A DNA stretch of 64,000 nt from Cardiocondyla obscurior (taxonomy: Eukaryota; Arthropoda; Insecta; Hymenoptera; Formicidae), in assembly GCF_019399895.1 (NCBI RefSeq), contig NC_091875.1:2232001-2296000 (forward strand). Direction: 5' to 3'. Positions 49,165-60,417 of the stretch are shown in pieces; the first letter of the stretch is position 1, and each line of letters opens with the position of its first letter. Under the pieces are notes generated by a model, which saw only the letters and a program-made list of their open reading frames with translations, did no database searches and had not been told where the DNA came from. Both the position numbers and the translations under genes were made by a program.

Positions 49165-52100
49165 ATGTGTGAACAAACAGAAATCAATTATTTGGATGGG
49201 GACATCGTTTGGGTTAAATTGGGAGCTTGTTGGTGGCCTGGACAAGTCATTGGACTGAATAACTTACCAGAAGATGTACAAGCTGAATTCCAAAAAAAAC
49301 CATTAATAGCTGCTGTAAAATTTTTTCAAGAAGATACTTTGTAAGTTTCAGAAATTTTTAGAATAGTATATCTTAATATATGTACTAATATATAAATTTT
49401 TCTTTTAGTGAATTTGTGAAGAATTATCAACAGATTTACAAGTACAATTGTACACTCAAAGATGATTTTATTAAAAAGGGCATGGGTAAGTTTAAAAATA
49501 AATTTAAAAACAAATTTTTTTTTAACCTAAAATATTAACTCTTTTTTTGTGCGAGTAGATAAATATAGGATCAAGAGTAAAGATGGTAGCAGTTATATGG
49601 ACAAGTTCCCAGGCGACGTGGAGATGGCAGAAAAGTTAACAGGAGGAGATCCTGCTATATTAAATCAGGATAAATTTTGTCCTGAAGAAAAACCGGATAT
49701 TTCGGCTTTATTCGGTGAGAAAAAAATTCCGAAGAAAAAGCGCGATCGTGATGAAGGATACAGGCGGAGTGACGGCATAGAGAGAAAAATTATACATCCA
49801 CGCTTTATGCGTGGAGACAGTGATCATGAAGTTCGAATTCGTCAGCAACCCAACAGTTTACCATCGACTCCAACTACTGCAGGTTCTCCAGTATATCGTT
49901 GTCATTTCTGTAATTTTACGTCCTCGCGCGTTAATGTCATTATTTGTCACATAAAGAGTCACCGATCCGATGACTCGCCAATGCCACGGTTAAAGATGAA
50001 AACATATTCTCCGTCGCATAGTAGGCCTTCCGATATAAGCACACCAAAACGGAAATATGTAAAAAAAGATAAAAGTCAATCGAGTAAAAAGAAGACCGAG
50101 CCCAAGCTGGAATCGGTTAAACGGAAGAACGTGAAACCGAGTGAAAAATCTAGTAAGAAAAAGAAGACCGATCCGGAGTTGCGGGAAAAGTTATTGGCCG
50201 ATTGGGATGACGAGTCGGATGATGAAAGAAACGATGATACAAATAACTCCTTAAATAATAGTAGCTTAAGCAGTTTGCCTGCAGAAAATCTATCAGAGGA
50301 GAATGACGGCAAGAAAAATGTTGGAACTGTGGAGACCAACGAAATTATAGCAGAAACAGAGAAACTACTTAAAGAAACCGAGCAATTATCTTCGATACAC
50401 ATGATTCGAGATTCATTAGATAACTTGCATACTTCAAAAAACGTACAATTTAATTTCGATAAAAAATCCGAAAGTCTTGATAAGGAAGCCAAAACTGGTG
50501 ACAAATCTACAGAAACATTAAACAAGACACAAAAAAAGGACGCTTCAAGTTCTGACAGTGAAAGTAAAAATATTTCCGATAAAGATGATAGAAAATCACG
50601 CTTGTCATGTTTTGATTTTGATGAAGATGATTTGAGCGAACCTTCTATACCACCGGTACGAAAAATTCCCAGAGTTTTTGGAGAAAAGAATTTATCTTTG
50701 AAGAAAGAAATCATTAAAGAATTTGAAATGAGTCAAGCTATGAAAAATGACGTGAAGAAAGAATCCGAAAAAATATCTGAACTAGGTAAAAGTATAGAAT
50801 TAAAAGCAGACGAAATAATAGAAATAATACAAGGGAGAAATAATTCAGAAAAGAAGATCGAAGCAGAAGAAGAACGACTCGATGCGAGTGTGCAAAATAA
50901 AGCAAAAATAAAACAGTCTGATGAAAATAAGAAAGAAGAAAAGAAAACTACGCAATCCAAGGATAGTTCACAAAAGTCCGATACTAATACTTGTGAAACG
51001 GTAGAGACTGTCGAAGTATTTAAAGCCGAAAAAGGAAATAGTGACAAAAATCAGTCTTTGAATACTGACAAAAATGTGGAAAAGAAATCTAAGACAGCAT
51101 CTGATGTATCAATAAAGATGGGTGAAGCAGAAATTAAATCTAGCGATGAAAAATTGCAGTCCAAGAAAATGGATTCAAATGACACGATTGCAGAATCTAA
51201 TGACCACGTACAAGAGGCAGATGATACTTTTTCGGAACGATTTACTACAGAAACAGAGGATGAAACTGTATCCGAATCTGCAGAGACTTTACCTGAACAA
51301 AGTGAAAATTCAGATATTGAAATGTTAGATCGAAGCGTTGAAAGTCTCGCGGGAAATAGTACTGAACCGATAGTTAAAAGAGGAAGAGGGCGACCACGAA
51401 AGAATGCAAAATCGCCTAACAAGAGTACTAATGCAAATAAAACTCCAAAGACGAAAACTAATAGAGGCAGTAAAAGAATTCGCGTCAGCGAGAGAATCGA
51501 GATCGAACGAAAAACTTCAGATTCCGATACAGATCGTTCGTACAGTGGTAGAAAACGTAAACCGAATAAAAAATACTTAGGATCAGATATTTATGTTCAA
51601 GATCCTGATGATTATAAAGCGTTTAGAACGGACGAGAGTCAATCTGAAAGTGAGAGTAAAGCTCCAGAAAAAATTACACCCAAATCTAGAAGAGGACGCC
51701 CTAAAGGAGTTGACAAGAAAACCAATGAATTTGTCTTTCAGATGGAGCAAGAAATAGAAGTATCTGATCAAACAGCAAATGAAAACAATGTCAGCATTTT
51801 ATCGATTGATACGAAAAACAAAGCATCTGAGGATAAAAAGAAAATATTTTCCGAAAAAGAAGAAAGTAAATCTGTAGAATTAAAATCCAGTGTACTAAAG
51901 GAACGAGTAAAATCTTCGGAAGAATCAGTTACTGTAACTGATATAAATGAGTCTTCAAAAAATACAGAAATAAAAAAATCTGAAGTAACAAATAAATTGG
52001 AAAAAGAATTAGATATAAACAAAACTGTGAAAAAATCTGAGACAGAAAAGAAAGAGAGTTTATCAAAGCAAAGTAAAAATGTGGAAGAGAACGAGTCATC

Positions 52101-55100
52101 GACGTTTGTAGAGCAAACTGAAAATATTACTGATAAAGTTGAAATACAAGAAGCTCTGAAAACGAAAGATAAGCTGCCACCGAAAAAGTCGCAAATAAAA
52201 AAGTTTGAATTATCACAAATAGATTTTTTTGACACAGATGTTCAAACTAATAAAAGTACAGAAACTAAGCCCGATTCGAAGCCCGAGTCCGAGTTTGAAT
52301 CTAAAAAAGTGGAGTCTAACCTCAAAATTGAACCGGAGCTCGCGTGCCAAAATAATGCTGAAGAAAAAGTGAAAAAAGAAAATGAAAAAAAGGCAACGAT
52401 AAGTAAAGTAACAGATGAAATTAATAAAATTTCGAACACTGAGAACGAGCATCAAAACGATGTGAAAAATACCGAGGTGCAGAAAAAAATTGATAAATTA
52501 GATTTAACAGAACAGCAACAAGAGACATTACAAAAATCGCAGGATGTTAAATTAAAGTCGCCAGGAAAATCACCAAAGACGGTAGATGACGCAAAAAATA
52601 CACCAAAAAGTCCGACAAAAACGCCAGTCGAGCAACAATTGACGCCCAAGAAATCTTCAATGCAAACAAGATACAAAGGTAAATTTACTCCAGAAACGGG
52701 TAAAGGAAAAAAAGACAAAGATTCGATCTTGGAAGAAAAATCAACGAATACATTCCAGGAAGCTTTTTTGAAGACTTTACAAATGGATAAGAAGAAAACG
52801 GCAGTTGAAAACGCTGACGGATCACCCCAAGAGAAAAAAGATAAAAAAATCATCAAAAGAAAAGCCGAGGAAATCGATACGAATGTTACATCCGAACAAA
52901 ATAAAAAAGTTGACAGTTCGGATATTTCTGAAAATATTCAAAGTGAAAAAAATATATCAGTCGTGAGTAATCTTGAAAATGTCGAGATTGTTGTCGAAGA
53001 AAAAATGAAAATTGACACTAAAATTAAAGATAATGTCCTTGAATCTGATAATCAGCTCGGAATATCATCCAGCGAATTAAATATCGCATCTGAATCATTA
53101 CTTCAAAAGTCGGAAACACAATCTGCTTCTGGAAATAAGAACGTCTCCAATATTACAAAGCCGGATGAAATTTTAAAAACATCTGTGGCTTCATCTTTAT
53201 CGTCTGACATAAGCGTGCCGGTAAAAAAGCGTGAAATGCCGCGGATAATAGAAAATGTAACGTTGACCGAACCAGTTCAAATTTTAAAGACAAAGCTACT
53301 TGATAAAGTACCGCAGAAAGGTGTTAAGCATAAGCTGGAAATGGACGTTAAAAAAAGTGATCAGAAAAGCGGTCCAAAAGCAAAAATAATTAAAATAGAA
53401 ACTCTGCCATCGAATAGCAAAGTAAAAACTGCAATAAAACCCAGCTCACACATGTCTTTGACGAAAAAGCTTCAAGTATTAAAAACGGAAGAGACCGATG
53501 CGCTTTTAGAGGCACAAAGCAAGCAACAAAGTGCCGCTACATCTCAGGCTGCCGCAACTACGTCAGCAACAGAGAAATACGTACAACAAAATGTTCAAAG
53601 TCTTGCAGATATGGAATTGGACATCAATTCGATGCCTTTCGTAATCGGCGATGATGAATTGACGCCAGAGAGCATCGAGCAAATGCCTGTCGTTATATCT
53701 TCCATAATACCAGGTTCTAGTTCGATTCCGGTTTCACTTTCTTTTACTCCGACTACGCAGATAGTGTCGCCTACTCAACAAGCTCAATTTAAAATCGCGA
53801 ATGAAACTACTGCGGCAGAAACATCGCCGACAAAGAAAAAGAGCGGTGTGCCGACGATATTGAAGACCAAAAGCAAAGCGAAACCGACCATCACGAGTGT
53901 CAAATCAGTGGTAACGCCATTCACCGGTGGAGTAAAGGGCTTGAAATTTCAAAGTGTTCAGCCGGTAGGTAAAACGTCGACTCTCTTAACGCAGCAGAAA
54001 GGTGCCGCTCCAGGAAAATACGTCGTTGTGCAAACCGCAGGAGGCCAACAATTACGTTATAGCGTTCAAGGAAAATCCGGAACTCAACAGAAGATCGCTA
54101 TTCCAACTACCGGCAAGCCCGCGGGTAACGCGCAAGTAATTCAACAAGGTGGTAAAGTTGTTATTTTAACGTCAGGACAATCTTGCCAGACGAAGATGGT
54201 ACCGTTGAATATTCCCAAAACTTTAAGCGGCAAAGTACAAAGGATCGTGACGAGTAAAGGTCAACTGTTGTGCCCAATCAATCCACAAAGTGGAATAATT
54301 ACTACGAAAAGTATCGCGCCGAAGGCCGACACTGTCACTGCCACTGCCACCGCCACCGTCACCGCTACTTCGCCTACTACATCAAAATTAGCTACCAGTG
54401 GTCATAAAATTATTAATACACAGGGAATAATAACGTCCAAAGGCGTACTCACTCCGATTTCAGGTGCTATTGCCAAAACAGCCTTGCTAGGCACATTATC
54501 TCAAGGAATTATCACGAAAGATGGCATCTATACTCCAATTACTCCTTCGGCTTTAAGCGGAAAAATTATTGGCTCGAAAACTCTTGTTACGAAGGGTGGC
54601 ACGACACTTTTGACTCCCCAAACTCAAAATTTAAGTGGCACGAAAGCGATTTTAACGCCGGTTTCTCAAACCATCACCGGTAAAACTATATTAAGCACAC
54701 AAGCTGTTGTAAGTAACAAAGGTACTATTCTAACGCCGATAACCGGACAACAAGTTAAAGCTATCGCTGCTAAAAGTCCAGTTAAAGGCGGTAAGGTGCA
54801 ATATCAATTACAGCAAAAAGTGCAGCTACCGATAATGCAAAAATCTTCAAAGGTACCGATATCGCCTCCGGGCTCGCAAGCAAAGACGCCTCCAAAATCA
54901 CCTTCGAGCAGCACACTAATTCTACAAAATACTGCTAACGCCGGTGTAGTGTCTCAGAAAGCTACATCTCACGGCAAAAAAGTTGTTAAACAAACAGTCG
55001 TACAATCAAGCACCGCCATTCAAGGCGTTGCTTCGCCAAGTGGTGCTCAAAAAACGGTAACGATGGTACAGCAAGTGCAACCGAAAGGCAAAGCCGTCAC

Positions 55101-58100
55101 GTCGCCAGCTGTACAAAAAGTCATTATTCCTCGAACTAGCAATCGCCAGGTAAAAACTCAACAAAAAATTGTTGTTCAAAAAGTGCAAGAGCCAACTGTA
55201 TCAGCGTTGCCGAATATTCAAGCGAAACAGACGATCGTTACGACTACCGCGACCGCCACAATTATTACGACTGCTGTGACTGCCGTCACCTCCACCACCA
55301 TCGCCAAAACAGTCGTCCAGTCGAAACAGACTACTTCCGCTACTCCTAAGTCATCTCTCAAATCTCAAACTTCGAGTAAGTTACAGAAAAATTTATCAAA
55401 CATCGCCGCAAACTCGATGAGTATTGCTAGTACCGCTACATCGAATAAAAATGTCCCCTCATCTAATATTACTACTTTATTTTTAGTAGAACCAGTTGCA
55501 GAGAAGAAGACGAAAACGGATTCTCACTTTACTTCGAATGTTTCTCAGAAAGAATCGAGTAAAACTGAGAAACAAACCGAAAAATGCGGCGCAGAAAAAG
55601 TGGAAGAACCAAAAGTAGCCGCGCAACCTCAGATTATGGCTCTTCCAACAGAAAGCAGCGACGGTACTCAAACCTACGTGTTAGTAACAATAGACGAACA
55701 AGGACAGATACAGCCACTCGATAATAACACTCTCATGTCGTTGGAAGGAACCACACAGAATCCGGACGGCACGAGAACTTTATACATAGATCCCAGTTCT
55801 CTAGGAGAGGCCGGAACTCTGGACAACATTGTTCTTCAATTCGACAACAATGCTTTGCCAAATATTCAAACCAACGTGTCAGAGGCTAGTCAAACGGCGA
55901 TTGTAACCGAGAGTTTTCCCGCATCGGAAGTGATACAAACGTCTAATCAAGACATTCTGGCGGCCGCTCTCGCTAATACCGATTTTCAGCAGGAGATTAA
56001 TTTACCGGAAAATCAAGCGGGAAGCGTCATGACTCAAACCGGTCTAACTCAGACGAGTCTCATTAATCAAACCATATTACAGTCGACTATTATACCACCT
56101 ACAGAACCAATATCCTCGCCCTCGGTGCTGGAAACCTCGCTGACGCTGAATCAACCGATTATGACGCCGCTCGAGGTGCCGAGCAACCTGCCGATTCAAT
56201 CGACGGACTCAACTCCGAAATCGGCAGTCACCACAATTCCATCATCTCTCGAGCTACCGATCACCATTACCAATCCTAACATTTCTTATATATCTGCCAC
56301 AGGAGAGACACAAATTCAAATTCCTGGCAATTCGATGCCAGACATTGGTGAGATTATAGAAAGTCCGGCGGTAGCGAGCGTAGAGATAGATCACACCGAG
56401 ATACCTGCGAGCACTCAATATTTAGTGATTCCGAATTTGGAAGATAATATCGTAGTCGCGGAAACGCAAAATGTACAGAGCACCGAAATTGCGGTCGCCC
56501 CGTCGACTTCGTACACGGTCACGATGCCGAGCAGCATAGTTCTAGAGAGTTCACAAGTACAAACTACTCCGTCGATGCCCATTATCGACGACACGTATGC
56601 AGACAATTCGCAATTGACGACAACGATCGTCGGTGAGCAGCAAGCATTCGTGGACGTTCCAGTATCGGAAATGTTAGTCTCCAAAATTTCGGACAATGCG
56701 CAATCACAAAAGACAGCAGTAACGTCGGAAATGATAATTTCTTCGCGCGAAGTTACGGTTTCACCACAGAAATCTGCTACAGCAAACAAAAATTTAGACG
56801 AGGAGCAATCTACAACATTGCAGGAGGTTTATTCGCCTCGGGAAGTTTCTAAAGTATCTGAAAAATTGATTCTGGAATCGACTAACGAAGACGCGGCTTC
56901 GAGCACGATGGAAGTCGTGCAGGAAACGGAAAACAAAGAAGGCGATGCATCGGTGATAAACGAAACCGCCTTGATTACATCCGAATCTAATTCGCAAACA
57001 GAATCTATAAAAAAATTGAGCCATGAGGTGACGAACTCGAGTGAGCAGCGTAAAATCGTGAGCGAATCGCACGAGGTAAGCGCAACGGATAAATTGAAGC
57101 AGCTAACGGTTTCCGAAGACTCGAGTGATAAAACTAAATCGATAGACCAGCAGGCAGCGTGTACGAACAAAAAGGAAGGTCAAAAAGCTTCGCGCGCTTT
57201 ATCAGCCGAATCGCTAAATTCCTCAAACGCAATTACGGAAATAAGCGAAGCAATTGAACCAAATATTTGTGCCAGAAGTACGATTGACAAGCAGAGCACG
57301 GAGGATTGTCAAAGGGACGAGCCATCGTCACAGGAGGAAACCGATAAACTTCGTCTACGCCAGAGCATGGAATTACAATTCGAAGAAGAAGAAAAAACGA
57401 TCGCGGAAGCTAGTCAAGAAACGCCTTCGCAGTCTCAATACGAGCGGTTTAACGCATCTGTCAGCAGCGACTCCACAGATCTACCTAGTCAATCCGCTTC
57501 TAAATTAGAGAGCTCGTCGGGTGAGCCCACACAGTCAATTGCATACGAACCGATGGAGACGGACGAAGAGACTGTCGTTGCAGAGCCACCGTCTCAGTCT
57601 TTCGAGCACACAAAAATGAACGAGGCGTCTCAATCTTACGAAGCTTCGACGGAGTCTAACGTGAACGCGCCGACGCAATCTTTCAACGAGATCGTGCAAA
57701 GTCAAGTAGAGCGGCCAAGCGTCGATGAGGCAATCGACGATCAGAGTTTCCCCACGCAAAGCTACGAAGTCGATAAGGCTGAGAGTATGGTAGAGAATCT
57801 GGAAACCGATGCTGAAATCAGTCAAGAGGGTAACATACCGTCACAGTCCAACGACGTCGGCGCCGATGGTATAGGCACGTCATCCGTGTCGACGAATAAC
57901 TCCGGATTGAACGAGGATGAGACTGCGAGCTCGTCTTACGTACCGGAGACGCCCGAAAATCAGGAGCGCGATCAGGATCAAGAGAGTGCGATAAGTACGT
58001 CGTCGTATGAGATACCACCATGCGAGGAGCTTAACATTGCTTCATCCAGCGTGATACCGGATACGTCGGTTAGTACGGAACACACTAGCATCCACGACAA

Positions 58101-58803
58101 CGGCGTTCCAGAGATCCCAACGTCTTCGTCATACAATCTGAATCCAGACATCACGTCGACCCACCACGTAGATTCGGTGCCTACTTCCAGCTACGAGGAT
58201 CAGGTGATAGTCGAGCAGAATGTATCGACGTCGTACGATGTGCCGATCTCGATGCCTGGTCTGGAGGAGACCTGTTCGCAGAATTTCGTCACGGAAAGTG
58301 GTGATCGTCGGAACGAGCCGTCCAGTTACTACGCCCATCATCAGGAAGTGACCGCCAGCTACTACGAGTCCGTAGATCAGGACACAAATTCTCGCCTAGA
58401 GGAGGATCAGCACGAGGAGCACGTCACACCCGGTGGCTATTACGAGGGCAATCCTCAGGAGGTGAGTCAAAGCTACTTTGCCCCGACCGAAGAGACACAA
58501 AATTACACCAGCCACGGCATATCGCCCGGTTATTACGACCCCAGCAGACCTGAGAGCGAGGCGAGCCAGAGCTATTATTCTACAGACGACAAAACGGAAC
58601 AGTCGTCCACATCGCCGAACATCGAGGCGTCACAGAGCTTCTATCGAGAGAGATCGAGCGAACTGAGACTGAGGCAGCAGGGTGAGGCTACTCCAACGTA
58701 TCCCGAAAGATATCCGGTGGACTACACTTTGGAGAACTCGCCGATCGAGAGGCATGATCTTGTGGAGAGCTCGGTGCCAGCCACTAGGCCTATGGACAGG
58801 TAA
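49165..58803 (+). CDS. Giant PWWP, C2H2-finger and AT-hook nuclear protein, not recognised by name
   Basis: Probably a chromatin reader. Exons: 49165-49340, 49409-49485 and one 9.2-kb exon 49559-58803; phases join into about 3165 aa. The first two exons encode a PWWP domain (residues about 8-75) with DGDIVWVKLGACWWPGQV, which typically binds methylated histone tails and DNA. A single C2H2 finger (C-x2-C-x12-H-x3-H) lies at about 197-218. AT-hook-like GRGRPRK at about 692 and RRGRPKG at about 796 suggest minor-groove binding. Residues 220-1300 are extremely rich in K, E and S. A repeat of about 25 residues, built on T-S/K-K-G-x-L-T-P-I, fills about 1646-1815. The C-terminal 450 residues carry repeated SQS-Y/F and SSY motifs. 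The ATG was chosen because it is the first in the spliced frame. The stop TAA overlaps a possible AG/GTAATA donor, but no downstream exon was seen. Confidence 0.85.
54243..54750 (+). repeat. Degenerate amino-acid repeat array in the PWWP protein
   Basis: Six related units occur in about 170 residues: IVTSKGQLLCPI, GIITSKGVLTPI, GIITKDGIYTPI, TLVTKGGTTLLTP, KAILTPVS and VVSNKGTILTPI. Core pattern: hydrophobic-I/V-T-x-K-G-x-L-T-P-I, probably short beta-strands. Not a domain I can name. Confidence 0.75.
57411..58660 (+). repeat. SQS-Y/F aromatic repeat tail of the PWWP protein
   Basis: More than fifteen spaced copies of motifs such as PSQSQY, PSQSF, ASQSY, PTQSF, PTQSY, TSSY, ASQSYY, SQSYF and ASQSFY lie in an acidic, serine-rich background. 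This resembles low-complexity tails in which aromatic residues act as adhesive stickers. Confidence 0.8.
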
Positions 58804-58994
58804 TATACTGCGGAGAACAGTGGTAACAGTGGTAAAAATTTTCACTTGAAATAGACTATCGGGCGATACCGTTCGCACATAATTTGTAAATTGCGATTTG
58901 TAAATCGCGGTGTGGAGTTTGTAGACTCTGCCCATCGAGCGAGAGGGCCATTCTTTATTAGTTTATGTTTAGTTTTTAGATACAGGTATAAACT

Positions 58995-59011
58995 ACATAT
59001 ACATATATGTA

Positions 59012-59079
<68 letters not shown>

Positions 59080-59118
59080 CATTTACATATATGTATATGT
59101 ATACATATATATATAAAT
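58995..59118. repeat. TA/ATGTAT microsatellite
   Basis: About 124 bases of alternating A and T with occasional ACAT/ATGT interruptions, including about 56 uninterrupted bases of TA. It lies in the 3' UTR region of the PWWP gene. Confidence 0.95.
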
Positions 59119-59124
59119 ATAGAA

Positions 59125-59130
59125 AATAAA
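59125..59130 (+). terminator. Polyadenylation signal of the PWWP gene
   Basis: AATAAA about 320 bases after the stop, just beyond the TA repeat. Confidence 0.45.
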
Positions 59131-60271
59131 AATTGTGCTTATTATATACTTATATAAAATGTACCTTGCGTGTTAAAGAAGCGATTGATAAAATAAAAAA
59201 CGGCAAAGATTTTGATTGTTACAAAATCTGTCATGTTTGAGACGTGCCTAAATAGCCTAGAGAATGTTTATTAATGCTGCAAATAGCTCTTGAGGACTTT
59301 TATTGTGCAATCTTCAAGCACGACAGATTTATAAAAATGTCATAAGAAAAATTATATTATATTCTTTATTATAGTCACACGTTATATCAAAAAATAAAAT
59401 CAATGTTTTTATTTCTTGTGGTATTTTTAATTAATGATGACGCGCGTGTACATATTATGTTGATATTGGAACATTAAAACGCTTGTGTATTCTCATGTCA
59501 AACATAGCTCGTTATAATATCGTACAACATAAGAAAAGAAAATTTGAAAAAATTCATGAGCGGACTGAATTGTTAATGTTCTGTAATTAACTCAAAATTC
59601 TTTTGATATATATGCATTCATATAATATGTACGTATGTATCAAAAAAAGTTACATTAAAATTTATGTATATTTACCAAAACGCATATAATACAGCAAGAT
59701 GGGAAAATATAGTTACATTTTTCTATCAAAAACTTTCGAATATATAGGATAAAGTATGTATGTATTTGTTGATTTCATTAAATTCATAAATGGTATAAAG
59801 TGATAAACTGATGAGTAGTAATGTAGTTCTCCTCTGCGTTTCACATGTCGATAATAATTAATATTTTCAACACTAACAATACTGTCTATTAACATTAATT
59901 TCTATTGTGTGCACTACATACACCTGTAATTAAGAATAAAATAAATATATAAGTATTTACATAATTAATTACATGTACAATATATTTTGTTGCTTCCCCG
60001 TCGTTGATATTCTAGTAATAAACCACATACACGTTTCACTGTAATACAAAAAATATGTTTTCATAATTAAATACACACTTGTTAAAATTGTAATAAAACA
60101 AATCGTATTATAGATTTACGAACGGATTACGAACAAGTTTTTTTAAATAAATGATTTAATTATTGCATATAAGTTCGAATATATTAATTATATACATTGA
60201 AGTTTTGAATGTGGTAAGCCAGTATCAAATTTGCTGAAAAAGAATATCAAGAAAATTATTCTTATAAAAGA

Positions 60272-60277
60272 TTTATT
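60272..60277 (-). terminator. Polyadenylation signal of Vps34
   Basis: TTTATT on the + strand, AATAAA on the coding strand, about 140 bases after the Vps34 stop. Confidence 0.5.
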
Positions 60278-60417
60278 ACCTAAAATACTCCCAAAATACA
60301 ATAAATTATATTTTATTACAAACACCGCCATGATCGATTTATATACAATGTAATAACAATCTACCATTTAAAAAGGAACACAATCTGTATGATTTCGCTG
60401 TACAGAATTTCGTTTTG

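Larger units (their letters stand above)
58804..60417. other. Convergent 3' region of the PWWP gene and Vps34
   Basis: AT-rich 3' flanks of two tail-to-tail genes, with a long TA microsatellite listed separately. No exon supported. Confidence 0.6.

Noticed and set aside
50076..52856. Long serine/phenylalanine-rich ORFs on the - strand under the PWWP gene
   Set aside because: Antisense shadows of lysine/glutamate/serine codons in the real + strand exon.
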